NCBI GenBank assembly: GCA_963556195.1 | Contig: OY744537.1 | Coordinates: 14,365,243 to 14,429,242 of the forward strand | Reading direction: 5' to 3' | Origin: Sepiola atlantica | Lineage: Eukaryota > Mollusca > Cephalopoda > Sepiida > Sepiolidae | Length of the DNA: 64,000 nucleotides | Shown here: positions 1-12,651 of the stretch, piece after piece | Numbering within the stretch: the stretch's first letter is position 1 | Layout: each line of letters opens with the position of its first letter | Position numbers and translations under genes: made by a program | Notes under the pieces: generated by a model | Told to the model about the DNA's origin: nothing | What the model saw: only the letters and a program-made list of their open reading frames with translations | Database searches by the model: none

Positions 1-540
1 ATTTGCTCAGACAATCTAGTTTTTAAAGCACCTCGTTAATCTTCCAGGCTAATTATTCGTTAGAAAAAAAGAATATTATCGAAAATTATCAAAATTTTAC
101 TTTAGATAACATTCCTCTAAATCGAGTTTTCCCCTAAACCACACGTGTGTTTATTCAAAAGCTGACGCCATATATGCTTTTACGAGATAATATATATATA
201 TATAGCAATAGATGAAGTGAAAGATAAAATAAGGTACGAATCAAATTTTATTACAGTTCAATGTTCAGGCAAAGTACTTTAAAGTCCTTAACTCATGAGT
301 TTTCAAAGAAAATCTTCTCCTCAGAGTACCATTACCGCAATAACATTACTGCAAGTAATGAAAATTAAATTTTGAAAATATATTTAAAAAAATATATATA
401 AAAATACATGAAGGCATATAAAACATAAAATATATCGGCCCAAAACATACTATTTTGTAAACCTATACAGTTCATCGAAGTCAAAAAGTTCAAAATAGCT
501 CTAGGAAAGATATCAAATAGGTTGATTAAAAAATAATCCA
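1..540. other. AT-rich DNA, no gene seen
   Basis: No coding similarity or structured repeat was recognised. A short TA run lies near 190-205. Open frames here are AT-rich and lack any family signature. Confidence 0.5.
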
Positions 541-570
541 AGTGGTGAATGGTGGTCCCAAAACGAAGAA

Positions 571-740
<170 letters not shown>

Positions 741-1050
741 TTTTTTCCTAATAAAATGTGGGTTAACATCAATTTATTCATTTCATCCAACCAATTCGCC
801 CAGGAAATATATCGGATCTTAGAAGCACAGACCCTGTTTACTTCGACTTTCTCCTAAATAACGCATAACCGCCAGACTAAATTTATAACTTTTCCTGATA
901 TAATCCACCCTCCAACATCTAATGTCATTCCAGTTGGACTTGTTGGTTCAAACGCTAAATTTGGTGGAAGACCACGATGAGAGATAGAGGGCAATTATTT
1001 CCTCTAAAGCATGTTCTCTCCTACTGAAGAACCAGCAGAATTAATAAGAA

Positions 1051-1391
1051 ATTCTTTTTCTCATCACCCTTATCTCACATGTTCTCATCCACTTGTGTGT
1101 GCACGGATGTTAGTATAGTCCCAAATATACTCCCACTCTATTACATCCCTTATTTCATAGTCACCCTTGACCCCTCTCCTATGATAATTTTTGATAAGGT
1201 CCTTTTCTCCCCCTAAAAAAATTCTTACTCCTCACCCTTATCTCACATGTACTCATGTACTTGCCTGTGCACAGATGTTAGTATAGTCCCAATCATACTC
1301 CCATTCTATTACATCACTTTATTTCCTAGTCACCCTTGATCCCTCCCCCATATAATACATTTTTTATAAGGAGTTTTTCTCCCCCTTAAAT
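1051..1391 (+). repeat. 170-bp tandem duplication
   Basis: Two adjacent diverged copies start at 1,051 and 1,221. Each contains CACCCTTATCTCACATGT, then GATGTTAGTATAGTCCCAA, then a CACCCTTGA(C/T)CCCTC block. No coding potential was recognised. The flanking 741-1,050 and 1,392-1,539 hold nothing I can name. Confidence 0.75.
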
Positions 1392-1539
1392 TAACCGTTG
1401 TCCATACCTTCCCATCTGCCCTCCCCCCTCCCCTCCTACCCTAATCATCTCCCTGCGAGATGTTTTCTTAAAAAACCTCTAGAAAATGAGCCGTGACAAT
1501 ATTCAACTTTGGTTCGAAACTTCTATATGCTTCCATCTT

Positions 1540-1829
1540 ATTTTTATTTATAGTTCTAAGTTCTTAATTCATACTATTAGTATTGATTATTTCTTTTATA
1601 TATATCCTATATTCTCATTGTGTATTTCTAAATTTTATCATCATCTCCTCATTAGTAACTCTGTTATTAATCCTTATCTTTATTTTATTTATTTTTTATT
1701 ATACCCTCATTATTTCTAATCTTTCCTTAATTCTAAATTATTAGTTAACTATTTTATTTTATTTCTTTATTCTTATTTACTTATTTATAATTTTATTAAT
1801 TTTATAAAAAATTTTTTTAATATATTCTT

Positions 1830-1907
<78 letters not shown>

Positions 1908-2475
1908 CATATATATATTTTATTTCCCTATATTTCTATCATTATACTTAATTTTATTTCTTATTTCTTATTATATTTTATTTTTTTATTTTTTATTTTT
2001 ATTTTCTTATTTATTTTTTATTTATTTTATTTATTTTTTTAATATATTTTTTATCTGTTTATATTTTATATTTTATTTTTATTTTTATTTTTTTTATTAT
2101 TCATTGTTTTATATTTTTACTTCATTTTCTTTACTCTACTATACTTCCTTTTTTATTTTTTATATATTTCTGATTTTTGTTTATTTATAATTTTATTATT
2201 TTTTTAGTATTATTTTTTATAGCTTTTTCCTTTTTTTCTTTTTTATTTTATATTTTCTATTTTATTTGTAACTCTTATTCTTTTTTCTTTTACATATTCT
2301 ATTATTATTTTTATATTTTACATTACATTTTACTTTATTTTATTCCTTATTTTATTTTCATTTTATCTTTATAACTTTGATAATGTTTATAATGTCTGTC
2401 TTTTTATCATTATTATTGTCGGTTTATCTTTATCTTTTTATTTTATATTTGTAACTCATTCCTTTTTCGAATATT
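1540..2475. repeat. T-rich low-complexity tract
   Basis: The plus strand is dominated by T and TTA/TTTTA words, with an internal (TA)n run at about 1,829-1,907. Phe/Tyr/Ile-rich open frames here are compositional. The 2,476-2,742 stretch beyond has normal composition and no recognised feature. Confidence 0.85.
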
Positions 2476-2741
2476 TGTCCCTGCATCCCCTCCTGTCAAT
2501 AGATGTTCCTCTAAGACGAACTTGTTATTTTCTTCCTTGAATTTTCTGTAAGATGTGCTGCTAAAGGCGCTGATGAAGTGACGTTCTGGTGTGGCTTTAT
2601 ATAAAAAAAAAATTTAATTGAAAAATTAAAAAAAATAAAAATTAAAGTATTTCCAGAATGTTTTGGAAACGACCGTACGCCATACTAAACTTGTTGTTCT
2701 AATTCTTTGAACAATTGGAATGTTCTAATTCATTAAATAAT

Positions 2742-2742
<1 letters not shown>

Positions 2743-2804
<62 letters not shown>
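2743..2804. repeat. (TA)n microsatellite
   Basis: Pure TA run abutting the left arm of the inverted repeat at 2,805. Confidence 0.95.
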
Positions 2805-2807
<3 letters not shown>

Positions 2808-3029
2808 GATTTTATTTACACAGACATGTACAAAATCTGCGACACTGGCATGTCGATGTTATTGATCAACAGTTACTATAAACTGAGATCTCTCCAAATA
2901 TGATCTGAGGTTAAGATCGGATTCTAACTCTCCCTGATGAGATCTCAGTTTATAGTAACTGTTGATCGATAACATCGACATGCCAGTGTCGCAGATTTTG
3001 TACATGTCTGTGTAAATAAAATTATCATA
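2805..3029. repeat. Inverted repeat, ~87-bp arms, 48-bp spacer
   Basis: The left arm 2,805-2,891 and right arm 2,940-3,029 are reverse complements, apart from about one substitution and a 3-bp indel. Shared blocks include CAGACATGTACAAAATCTGC and its complement at 2,990-3,013. The outer side of the left arm meets (TA)n directly. A second (TA)n lies about 100 bp beyond the right arm. This fits a fold-back transposon remnant or a palindromic duplication. There is no coding capacity. Confidence 0.85.
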
Positions 3030-3125
3030 TATAAAGCTCTATTTTGATATTGAGCACTTTTTATAAACCCGGTTAAAATTCTCTGGATTACCACCCTGTG
3101 GATATTTTTCACCTGGATCATTACC

Positions 3126-3126
<1 letters not shown>

Positions 3127-3204
<78 letters not shown>
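3127..3204. repeat. (TA)n followed by (TG)n
   Basis: About 46 bp of TA passes directly into about 32 bp of TG on the plus strand. Confidence 0.95.
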
Positions 3205-3208
<4 letters not shown>

Positions 3209-4048
3209 GTAAAACTATCTCCAAAACTTAGGGGTTAGTTGACAGACAAACGAAGATGAACTACAACTACATATATAGATATATGAAGATGACCTTCTGG
3301 TGATTTACTTGACCAGTAAAGACTGTACTCTCCTAATGAAGTCCTTTTCTTAATACTTTCAGTATGTTTTATGTTGTTATCCTATTGAATGACAAAACCT
3401 CGGTTAGTTTGAATGCTTTTCTCTCTCAATTTTTGTCGACCTCTAAATTCAGTCATGCTAACCCAATCCGTAACACTGCCTCTATTGTGCTTCAGAGATG
3501 AACTCGTATTTTTTGGATCATCATCATATCCTTTCTTTTTCTACACTCAAACTATTCTATCGCTTTGGTAGACATTAATCGTGGTCACACCAGTCCATAA
3601 TACTTTATTCCAGAATCTCCAATCTAGTATTTTAAGTATCATTATTTATTTGTAGTTTCACCGTTCTGCTATAACCTGCATATTTTTGCTCTCGAAGCCT
3701 TCTTGAAAGGTGGATTAGATTGCGACTTCTTTAACCCTGCATTTTCGCATGTTGTTAGTAATATCAACGACAATTATTATTCTCAAAATGTTTGAAAACA
3801 AACTCTGGTCTTCCTCTGAGAAACCTTCACAGCAAGAACTCGTCTTCCTACGAACACTTCAAAGAACTCCCCTATCTTCGTCTATGCAACAAAAATAAGC
3901 CTGGTGCTACCAGATAAGGCTGTCTGAAGATACCGGCTTTTTGACTTAAAATGCACCAAACATTAATGTTATTGTTTTTTCCTTTTCTTTTTGTAGAACT
4001 CAATCATGTTCTGCAAAGCTAAAAACAAAAACAACTTTTTTTTACTTT
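3205..4048. other. No feature recognised
   Basis: Ordinary-complexity AT-rich sequence without long open frames, repeats or RNA motifs that I could identify. It precedes the satellite array. Confidence 0.5.
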
Positions 4049-7000
4049 ACAAAACAACCAAACAGCATGAATAAATATTTGAAGATTAATAGGGCTAGAA
4101 CCATAAAAGCTTTTACCAAAATAACCTAATTAGACATTAAATAACCCGAAATGGGTTGATATGTCGTAAAACAAAGCAAACAGCATCAATAAATATTTGA
4201 AGATTAATAGGGCTAAAACCATAAAAGCTTTTACCAAAATAACCTAATTAGACATTAAATAACCCGAAATGGGTTGATATGTCGTAAAACAAAGCAAACA
4301 GCATCAATAAATATTTGAAGATTAATAGGGCTAGAACCATAAAAGCTTTTACCAAAATAACCTAATTAGACATTAAATAACCCGAAATGGGTTGATATGT
4401 CGTAAAACAAAGCAAACAGCATCAATAAATATTTGAAGATTAATAGGGCTAAAACCATAAAAGCTTTTACCAAAATAACCTAATTAGACATTAAATAACC
4501 CGAAATGGGTTGATATGTCGTAAAACAAAGCAAACAGCATCAATAAATATTTGAAGATTAATAGGGCTATAACCATAAAAGCTTTTACCAAAATAACCTA
4601 ATTAGACATTAAATAACCCGAAATGGGTTGATATGTCGTAAAACAAAGCAAACAGCATCAATAAATATTTGAAGATTAATAGGGCTAAAACCATAAAAGC
4701 TTTTACCAAAATAACCTAATTAGACATTAAATAACCCGAAATGGGTTGATATGTCGTAAAACAAAGCAAACAGCATCAATAAATATTTGAAGATTAATAG
4801 GGCTAAAACCATAAAAGCTTTTACCAAAATAACCTAATTAGACATTAAATAACCCGAAATGGGTTGATATGTCGTAAAACAAAGCAAACAGCATCAATAA
4901 ATATTTGAAGATTAATAGGGCTAGAACCATAAAAGCTTTTACCAAAATAACCTAATTAGACATTAAATAACCCGAAATGGGTTGATATGTCGTAAAACAA
5001 AGCAAACAGCATCAATAAATATTTGAAGATTAATAGGGCTAAAACCATAAAAGCTTTTACCAAAATAACCTAATTAGACATTAAATAACCCGAAATGGGT
5101 TGATATGTCGTAAAACAAAGCAAACAGCATCAATAAATATTTGAAGATTAATAGGGCTAGAACCATAAAAGCTTTTACCAAAATAACCTAATTAGACATT
5201 AAATAACCCGAAATGGGTTGATATGTCGTAAAACAAAGCAAACAGCATCAATAAATATTTGAAGATTAATAGGGCTAGAACCATAAAAGCTTTTACCAAA
5301 ATAACCTAATTAGACATTAAATAACCCGAAATGGGTTGATATGTCGTAAAACAAAGCAAACAGCATCAATAAATATTTGAAGATTAATAGGGCTAAAACC
5401 ATAAAAGCTTTTACCAAAATAACCTAATTAGACATTAAATAACCCGAAATGGGTTGATATGTCGTAAAACAAAGCAAACAGCATCAATAAATATTTGAAG
5501 ATTAATAGGGCTAGAACCATAAAAGCTTTTACCAAAATAACCTAATTAGACATTAAATAACCCGAAATGGGTTGATATGTCGTAAAACAAAGCAAACAGC
5601 ATCAATAAATATTTGAAGATTAATAGGGCTAAAACCATAAAAGCTTTTACCAAAATAACCTAATTAGACATTAAATAACCCGAAATGGGTTGATATGTCG
5701 TAAAACAAAGCAAACAGCATCAATAAATATTTGAAGATTAATAGGGCTAGAACCATAAAAGCTTTTACCAAAATAACCTAATTAGACATTAAATAACCCG
5801 AAATGGGTTGATATGTCGTAAAACAAAGCAAACAGCATCAATAAATATTTGAAGATTAATAGGGCTAAAACCATAAAAGCTTTTACCAAAATAACCTAAT
5901 TAGACATTAAATAACCCGAAATGGGTTGATATGTCGTAAAACAAAGCAAACAGCATCAATAAATATTTGAAGATTAATAGGGCTAGAACCATAAAAGCTT
6001 TTACCAAAATAACCTAATTAGACATTAAATAACCCGAAATGGGTTGATATGTCGTAAAACAAAGCAAACAGCATCAATAAATATTTGAAGATTAATAGGG
6101 CTAAAACCATAAAAGCTTTTACCAAAATAACCTAATTAGACATTAAATAACCCGAAATGGGTTGATATGTCGTAAAACAAAGCAAACAGCATCAATAAAT
6201 ATTTGAAGATTAATAGGGCTAAAACCATAAAAGCTTTTACCAAAATAACCTAATTAGACATTAAATAACCCGAAATGGGTTGATATGTCGTAAAACAAAG
6301 CAAACAGCATCAATAAATATTTGAAGATTAATAGGGCTAAAACCATAAAAGCTTTTACCAAAATAACCTAATTAGACATTAAATAACCCGAAATGGGTTG
6401 ATATGTCGTAAAACAAAGCAAACAGCATCAATAAATATTTGAAGATTAATAGGGCTAGAACCATAAAAGCTTTTACCAAAATAACCTAATTAGACATTAA
6501 ATAACCCGAAATGGGTTGATATGTCGTAAAACAAAGCAAACAGCATCAATAAATATTTGAAGATTAATAGGGCTAAAACCATAAAAGCTTTTACCAAAAT
6601 AACCTAATTAGACATTAAATAACCCGAAATGGGTTGATATGTCGTAAAACAAAGCAAACAGCATCAATAAATATTTGAAGATTAATAGGGCTAGAACCAT
6701 AAAAGCTTTTACCAAAATAACCTAATTAGACATTAAATAACCCGAAATGGGTTGATATGTCGTAAAACAAAGCAAACAGCATCAATAAATATTTGAAGAT
6801 TAATAGGGCTAAAACCATAAAAGCTTTTACCAAAATAACCTAATTAGACATTAAATAACCCGAAATGGGTTGATATGTCGTAAAACAAAGCAAACAGCAT
6901 CAATAAATATTTGAAGATTAATAGGGCTAGAACCATAAAAGCTTTTACCAAAATAACCTAATTAGACATTAAATAACCCGAAATGGGTTGATATGTCGTA

Positions 7001-8196
7001 AAACAAAGCAAACAGCATCAATAAATATTTGAAGATTAATAGGGCTAAAACCATAAAAGCTTTTACCAAAATAACCTAATTAGACATTAAATAACCCGAA
7101 ATGGGTTGATATGTCGTAAAACAAAGCAAACAGCATCAATAAATATTTGAAGATTAATAGGGCTAGAACCATAAAAGCTTTTACCAAAATAACCTAATTA
7201 GACATTAAATAACCCGAAATGGGTTGATATGTCGTAAAACAAAGCAAACAGCATCAATAAATATTTGAAGATTAATAGGGCTAGAACCATAAAAGCTTTT
7301 ACCAAAATAACCTAATTAGACATTAAATAACCCGAAATGGGTTGATATGTCGTAAAACAAAGCAAACAGCATCAATAAATATTTGAAGATTAATAGGGCT
7401 AAAACCATAAAAGCTTTTACCAAAATAACCTAATTAGACATTAAATAACCCGAAATGGGTTGATATGTCGTAAAACAAAGCAAACAGCATCAATAAATAT
7501 TTGAAGATTAATAGGGCTAGAACCATAAAAGCTTTTACCAAAATAACCTAATTAGACATTAAATAACCCGAAATGGGTTGATATGTCGTAAAACAAAGCA
7601 AACAGCATCAATAAATATTTGAAGATTAATAGGGCTAAAACCATAAAAGCTTTTACCAAAATAACCTAATTAGACATTAAATAACCCGAAATGGGTTGAT
7701 ATGTCGTAAAACAAAGCAAACAGCATCAATAAATATTTGAAGATTAATAGGGCTAGAACCATAAAAGCTTTTACCAAAATAACCTAATTAGACATTAAAT
7801 AACCCGAAATGGGTTGATATGTCGTAAAACAAAGCAAACAGCATCAATAAATATTTGAAGATTAATAGGGCTAAAACCATAAAAGCTTTTACCAAAATAA
7901 CCTAATTAGACATTAAATAACCCGAAATGGGTTGATATGTCGTAAAACAAAGCAAACAGCATCAATAAATATTTGAAGATTAATAGGGCTAAAACCATAA
8001 AAGCTTTTACCAAAATAACCTAATTAGACATTAAATAACCCGAAATGGGTTGATGTGTCGTAAAACAAACAAAACAGCATGAATAAATATTTGAAGATGA
8101 ATAGGGCTAGAACCATAAAAGCTTTTACCAAAATAACCTAATTAGACATTAAATAACCCGAAATGGGTTGATATGTCGTAAAACAAAACAACCAAA
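4049..8196 (+). repeat. 118-bp satellite, 35 tandem copies
   Basis: The word ATGGGTTGATATGTCG recurs at 118-bp spacing. The first (4,151) and last (8,163) occurrences are exactly 34 periods apart. Interior units are almost identical, while the two edge units differ (for example GCATGAATAAA instead of GCATCAATAAA). Each unit carries an AAAAGCTTTT palindrome. Each also carries a nested inverted repeat: GACAT...ATGTC outside and AACCC-GAAAT-GGGTT inside (4,133-4,165 in the first unit). One site is variable (CTAGAACC or CTAAAACC, once CTATAACC) and mostly alternates between neighbours. Both array ends carry the same 13-bp AAAACAACCAAAC. No coding potential was seen. A satellite with a partly dimeric higher-order structure is the best description. 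A centromeric role cannot be judged from sequence. Confidence 0.97.
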
Positions 8197-8224
8197 CCTA
8201 AAATCAAACGGAACTTGTATAAAC

Positions 8225-8420
8225 AGAATTTTTTTTCCCAATAAACTCCTACCTGTGGAACACGTTTCTGCGGGAATGTTTCCTACGTACTGCAACATGA
8301 TCGTTTTAAAGTCCAATGTCAACAAATATCTGCCAGGACGTCATGTGTATTGATTCGCAATCCTTTAATAGTAGTGCTCCATCATCCAACTGAAAATATC
8401 ACTCACATTATCTTCGTGCG
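8225..8420 (+). pseudogene. LINE 3' end, family D, copy 1
   Basis: The plus-strand reading ends in a Val-Glu-His ... Leu-Lys-Ser-Asn-Val-Asn-Lys-Tyr-Leu pattern. This matches the extreme C-terminus of many animal LINE reverse transcriptases (WNxLPxxV ... FKxxVDxYL). The same block recurs at 43,190-43,400 and, reversed, at 51,735-51,905. Only the tail is present, so this is a 5'-truncated dead copy. It lies immediately after the satellite. Confidence 0.6.
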
Positions 8421-8500
8421 ACTTTCAACCTTGGTAAATGGTAACCATTAGTATGAAAAAGAGTTCGAATGTTGGCTTTGTTCAATAGTTGTCTAATGGT

Positions 8501-8618
8501 GTCTACGGCATAATCTCGTTGATATAACGGTTCACCTTAGATAACCGAGGGTAAGCGACGTTGAGCCGTGTCAGTACAAGATGGGTGACTATTTGGGAAT
8601 ATCAGGCGTTGTGCGTGA
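8501..8618 (+). pseudogene. 5S rRNA-derived segment (SINE head or retropseudogene)
   Basis: It starts GTCTACGGC like the 5' end of animal 5S rRNA. It continues with a degenerate internal promoter block (GGTAAGCGACGTTGAGCCG for AAGTTAAGCAACGTCGAGCC). It ends with GATGGGTGAC and GGGAATATCAGGCGTTG, the 3' third of 5S. Several core positions are changed (for example GGGTAAGCGACG), so it is not a functional 5S gene. A second diverged copy at 25,118 suggests a dispersed 5S-headed (SINE3-type) family rather than a 5S array. Confidence 0.8.
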
Positions 8619-8885
8619 CAGAATCAAACACTTCCCTGAAAAACAAAATGCAAAAAGTAACTTCGTTAAAATAATGTCGCCTGAGAAGGATACCCATGCG
8701 ACTGGAGGATTGATATTCCGTAGCCACTTCCCCTTTCGAAGGAAGCCGGCTGATCCAGACAAAGGGGGCGTGCAGCACCAGGTAGTCCAATGGCGTTTCT
8801 CTTCTCAACTTCAAAATTGATTAACATTTCTCTTAAAGACAACTCCTTCGCCATCCTGTTGGTATATTCTTTTTTTTTTTTAATT
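8619..8885 (+). other. Sequence between 5S head and LINE tail
   Basis: About 265 bp following the 5S-like segment and ending in a T-rich run. It could be the body of a 5S-headed SINE, but the 25,118 copy is not followed by similar sequence that I can see. The origin is therefore open. The overlapping short open frames have no family signature. Confidence 0.35.
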
Positions 8886-9117
8886 TTCAGTGGCAATATA
8901 CCTTGTTTGGGGTGAACCCCAAACAAAGCGTATTGCCACTGAAGCGAAAAGGGGCTACTCTGATAGGGGCCAGATTTATAGCGGGCGACGTAAGTGGGGA
9001 GTTTTGCAGCAAGACGTTTGTTAACATTACATTTAAATTTTTGCATGTTGGTACGGTCGCGAAAACAGCGAGCAGGGATGGAATTCCACATGAAAAGAAG
9101 CTATTGAGGTAGCACAT
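8886..9117 (-). pseudogene. LINE 3' end, family A, copy 1
   Basis: The minus-strand reading contains WNSIPARCFRDRTNMQKF and then Asn-Val-Asn-Lys-Arg-Leu-Ala-Ala-Lys-Leu-Pro-Thr. This is the C-terminal end of a Jockey/CR1-type reverse transcriptase. It matches the longer copy at 48,587-49,500 and the copy at 31,795-32,125. Only the last ~75 residues and the 3' UTR remain. The element ends in a 54-bp hairpin (8,888-8,941) followed, on its own strand, by an A-rich tail. Confidence 0.8.
8888..8941. repeat. Hairpin at LINE 3' terminus
   Basis: CAGTGGCAATATACCTTGTT on the left is mirrored by the complement ending ATTGCCACTG on the right, with a GGGGTGAACCCC core. The arms are about 25 bp with two mismatches. 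Other family A copies contain only one arm (CAGTGGC... near 32,093 and 49,449). Confidence 0.85.
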
Positions 9118-9478
9118 TTTCAGGCATATAGGGACATCTGCAGTAAAGGAGTAGGATTATTCAGCTAGTCGGATGGTTCGACCTTATTTTCTTTCAAGGG
9201 GTAGAAATGCGGTATGTTCATCGGAACATACTCTAGAGAAGTACTTGTAAAACAACAAGAAACATATGTCAGTCACGTGTTCAAAGATCTTGATCCAATG
9301 AAAAATAAGTACATTCAAACAAAAGGTCGTCTGCTGTCTTCAATCATTTAACACATCGAAACATAAATACCAGGGAATATAAACTGACACTCAGAATTAT
9401 TATCTCATATTCATCTTTCGTTTTGAAACCAAATGAACAGCAAACGTATTAGCCTTTTAGTTCAAATGATTTTGGAGA

Positions 9479-9479
<1 letters not shown>
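9118..9479. other. No feature recognised
   Basis: Nothing identifiable beyond the 5' truncation point of the family A LINE tail. Confidence 0.5.

Positions 9480-9520
<41 letters not shown>
9480..9520. repeat. (TA)n microsatellite
   Basis: About 38 bp of TA, 80 bp upstream of the palindrome at 9,601. Confidence 0.95.
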
Positions 9521-9600
9521 CTTCTTTGTAATATTGTAGGAATAATCCCATCAGAGTGCTCGATTAATTAAGAATTATAGTTAAAAATTAAGAGCATAAT

Positions 9601-9792
9601 ATTTATTTATTTTGGTACAGAAAAATTAGTACAACATTCGTACCGTCGGTTTCAAGCTCGGAAGGTCTTACCCATCTGGCTCTCTTCAGCTTCTGTTGTT
9701 AACAGAAGCTGAAGAGAGCCGGATGTCTAAGTCCTTCCGAGCTTGAAACCGACGGTACGAATGTTGTACTAATTTTTCTGTACCAAAATAAA

Positions 9793-9797
<5 letters not shown>
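9601..9797. repeat. Near-perfect palindrome, ~97-bp arms, 3-nt loop
   Basis: Symmetry is centred on 9,699. For example, GGTACAGAAAAATTAGTACA at 9,614 is mirrored at 9,765-9,784, and the innermost stem is TTCTGTT/AACAGAA around a GTT loop. The only mismatches I see cluster around 9,665-9,680 and its partner. The right arm runs straight into the long TA-rich tract. This is the layout of a fold-back element or a hairpin-capped duplication. Such a structure should extrude or be unstable in cloning, so assembly error is possible. Confidence 0.92.
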
Positions 9798-10113
<316 letters not shown>

Positions 10114-10120
<7 letters not shown>

Positions 10121-11926
10121 TTGGGAATGGAAGGATGCACCTCTTTGTTCATTAATCAATCCACTGCTTATGATATGCAGAGTTACTGAATTCAAGCAAG
10201 ATGTAATTGAATTTCCTTTTTTTACCAGACTCCGGGAGGAATTTCATCCAATCCAACTGTTTTACCGTTTTTTTTTTTTAAATGTTTGTAAAACTGCTTC
10301 AAGCTCATCAAGTTCCATTTTAATGCTGAGTTTTCCATCGTTGACCTTTTTCAATCGGCAGGGTATTAACTGTTGGTACTCTTTCCAAACGTGATATTTA
10401 CACAGCGTAAGCGTTTCTTTCTCACTTGAGGCTTTAAGCTTTGATTTTGCAGAGCTTAAAACATGAATACATTACAAAAAAAATCCATAAAAATGTGCAT
10501 AGATGTTATTTATTGTGTTACTTGCTGTATACAATCGTCCGACAGGAATATTTAAAAGAAATGGTATCTTACATTTTTTTTATTATTATTCAACAGCATG
10601 AAAAATGATTCAAATACATTGTCACTGTTGATGTGTTAAACTTCCGATATGAAAAAAGCACATTTTGAAACTCATTCACCAAACCTAAGCATTAAAACGT
10701 ATTTGAATAAGAGATGCTATCAAAAGAGTAAAACAATTGTATTCGTGCCATAAAATTGAAGGAACAAGAATGACACATACGTAATAGATAAGTTCCATAA
10801 ATAAGATTTATAACAACATTTATGCAATTTGCTGCAATTCATCATTCTTATATAATCTCTAGACGGTCGCATATTACTGTTTAAGATACATTTAACAAAA
10901 ATGCGAACCTTATAAATATTAATATAAACTTATTTTTAACTAAAGATGGAAGTCTTTAGAAAACACACTCCTCTTCGATAAATAGAAATTTGTTAACAGG
11001 AAGTTCTTTTATTTAAATCAATGTTGTAGAAAAAGGCATAACCAAAATGCTACTCGTTTGTTGTGTTGTGACTGTTTTTAGATTTACAGTTAAACAAACT
11101 GAACCATTTCTAAATATACTCAAAAGCGAACGAAATCAGTGCCGATCTCTGTGTGTAAAATTGTAATTACTGTCTACTTGTTTTTTTACTTCACGTACTC
11201 CGAGAGTTTCGAGATAGACCTCCGTAACCGTTTATATTATGCAACTAAATTACCCAAATCACTTGGATAAGTATATTTCATTTTGAGTATCGTGGGGTCT
11301 GCGTTCGCGCATAGCATTCATATAAAGATAATACGACGTATTAGTCTTTCTCTGTTATCATAGATTTAAAATGATAGAAATTGGAACATAAACAGAGAAT
11401 GTTTCGGACTATTTGAGGTGAGGGTTAAATGATTTGTAGAATTTTGAATATTCGGACTAGTGTTCTTATCTAGGGCGTTTTTATCTCAACGTTTCAGCAG
11501 AAGGAACAAGCGCATACTAGCCCGCGGATTTAATAAAGGGCTCTGTCCGAAATTCCGTCCAGATTCATCAGTTCGACAGAAAGATTCCAGAGTTCGACAA
11601 GGTTCACCTGAAGAAGGTCGGAGGTTACATCAGTCGAAACGTTGTGATAAAAACACCCAAGAGGAGAACAGTAGTCCGAATATACAAAATTCTGTAATCA
11701 GAGAAATGTTAATAAAAGGTTAACGGCAATGAGTAAAAGTACACAGAGATCATTATTGATTCTTCAGTAAACGCCGGTTACGCCTCAAGTGGGTGATTAA
11801 ATGCCCGAAATGTATTTCAATTAATGTAATTTTACTTACACTCTATACTATTCAATGCTGAGTATATCGTTCGTCACCATCCCAAAAATTGATATATTAT
11901 AAAATGTAATGAATCCAAATCAAGAC
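10114..11926. other. Largely unrecognised; LINE/PLE-like 3' motif near 11,600
   Basis: Most of this stretch shows no family. At 11,605-11,645 a block reading ACCTGAAGAAGG ... GTCGAAACGTTGTG resembles the conserved 3'-end signature of some invertebrate retroelements. The 87-codon open frame over it (11,460-11,723) has no recognisable domain, and I do not call it a gene. Confidence 0.4.
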
Positions 11927-12272
11927 GTTAATATTGTGTTATAGGCTGGTTGCACAAGAGGCAGAAGACTACTCATTCAGTCACGAGGAACACCAGATAT
12001 TTTCAAAATAAAAACGTTAATATTGTGTTATAGGCTGGTTGCACAAGAGGCATAAGACTACTCATTCAGTCACGAGGAACACCAGATATTTTCAAAATAA
12101 AAACGTTAATATTGTGTTATAGGCTGGTTGCACAAGAGGCATAAGACTACTCATTCAGTCACGAGGAACACCAGATATTTTCAAAATAAAAACGTTAATA
12201 TTGTGTTATAGGCTGGTTGCACAAGAGGCATAAGACTACCCATTCAGTCACGAGGAACACCAGATATTTTAT
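11927..12272 (+). repeat. 89-bp tandem repeat, 4 copies
   Basis: GTTAATATTGTGTTATAGGC starts at 11,927, 12,016, 12,105 and 12,194, exactly 89 bp apart. Copies differ at only one or two positions (CAGAAG/CATAAG, ACTACTC/ACTACCC). The last copy is truncated after CCAGATATTTT. It is non-coding. Confidence 0.96.
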
Positions 12273-12637
12273 GTTAGTGTTTAGTAGATTTTAGTATTGA
12301 GAAAACATAACATTAAAAGTTGACTGAAAATATACAACACGTCCCGTCATTTTTGTCATTTATTTAATAAAACAAACTATTTTCGGATTGCTATTGATCA
12401 AACGCCTCTTTTTCAAATAATAACGTGTTTTTATTTAACGACTTGCTCAATTGATAACTGGGGTTGAACATTATCTTTTCTACGTGAGTTTAACTTAATA
12501 AAAATCTGCCTTCTCTGAAGTTATTCAATTGTTTGCAGAATATATTCGTATCATCATATCTTTAGATTATATACACATGTTAATGTACAATGGCTCCTGA
12601 AATTCCGGAAAAGCGCTTTTAAGAACAAAACTATCTT
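12273..12637. other. No feature recognised
   Basis: AT-rich sequence without identifiable genes or repeats. Confidence 0.5.
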
Positions 12638-12651
12638 CGTTAAAGGTCTTT

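Noticed and set aside
4049..8196. CRISPR-like array
   Set aside because: There are no variable spacers. Whole 118-bp units are near identical and the window is eukaryotic. It is a satellite.
11605..11645. Fourth hammerhead-like motif (CTGAAGA ... GAAAC)
   Set aside because: The sequence between the two core boxes does not form a stem II, and no (TA)n tract follows.
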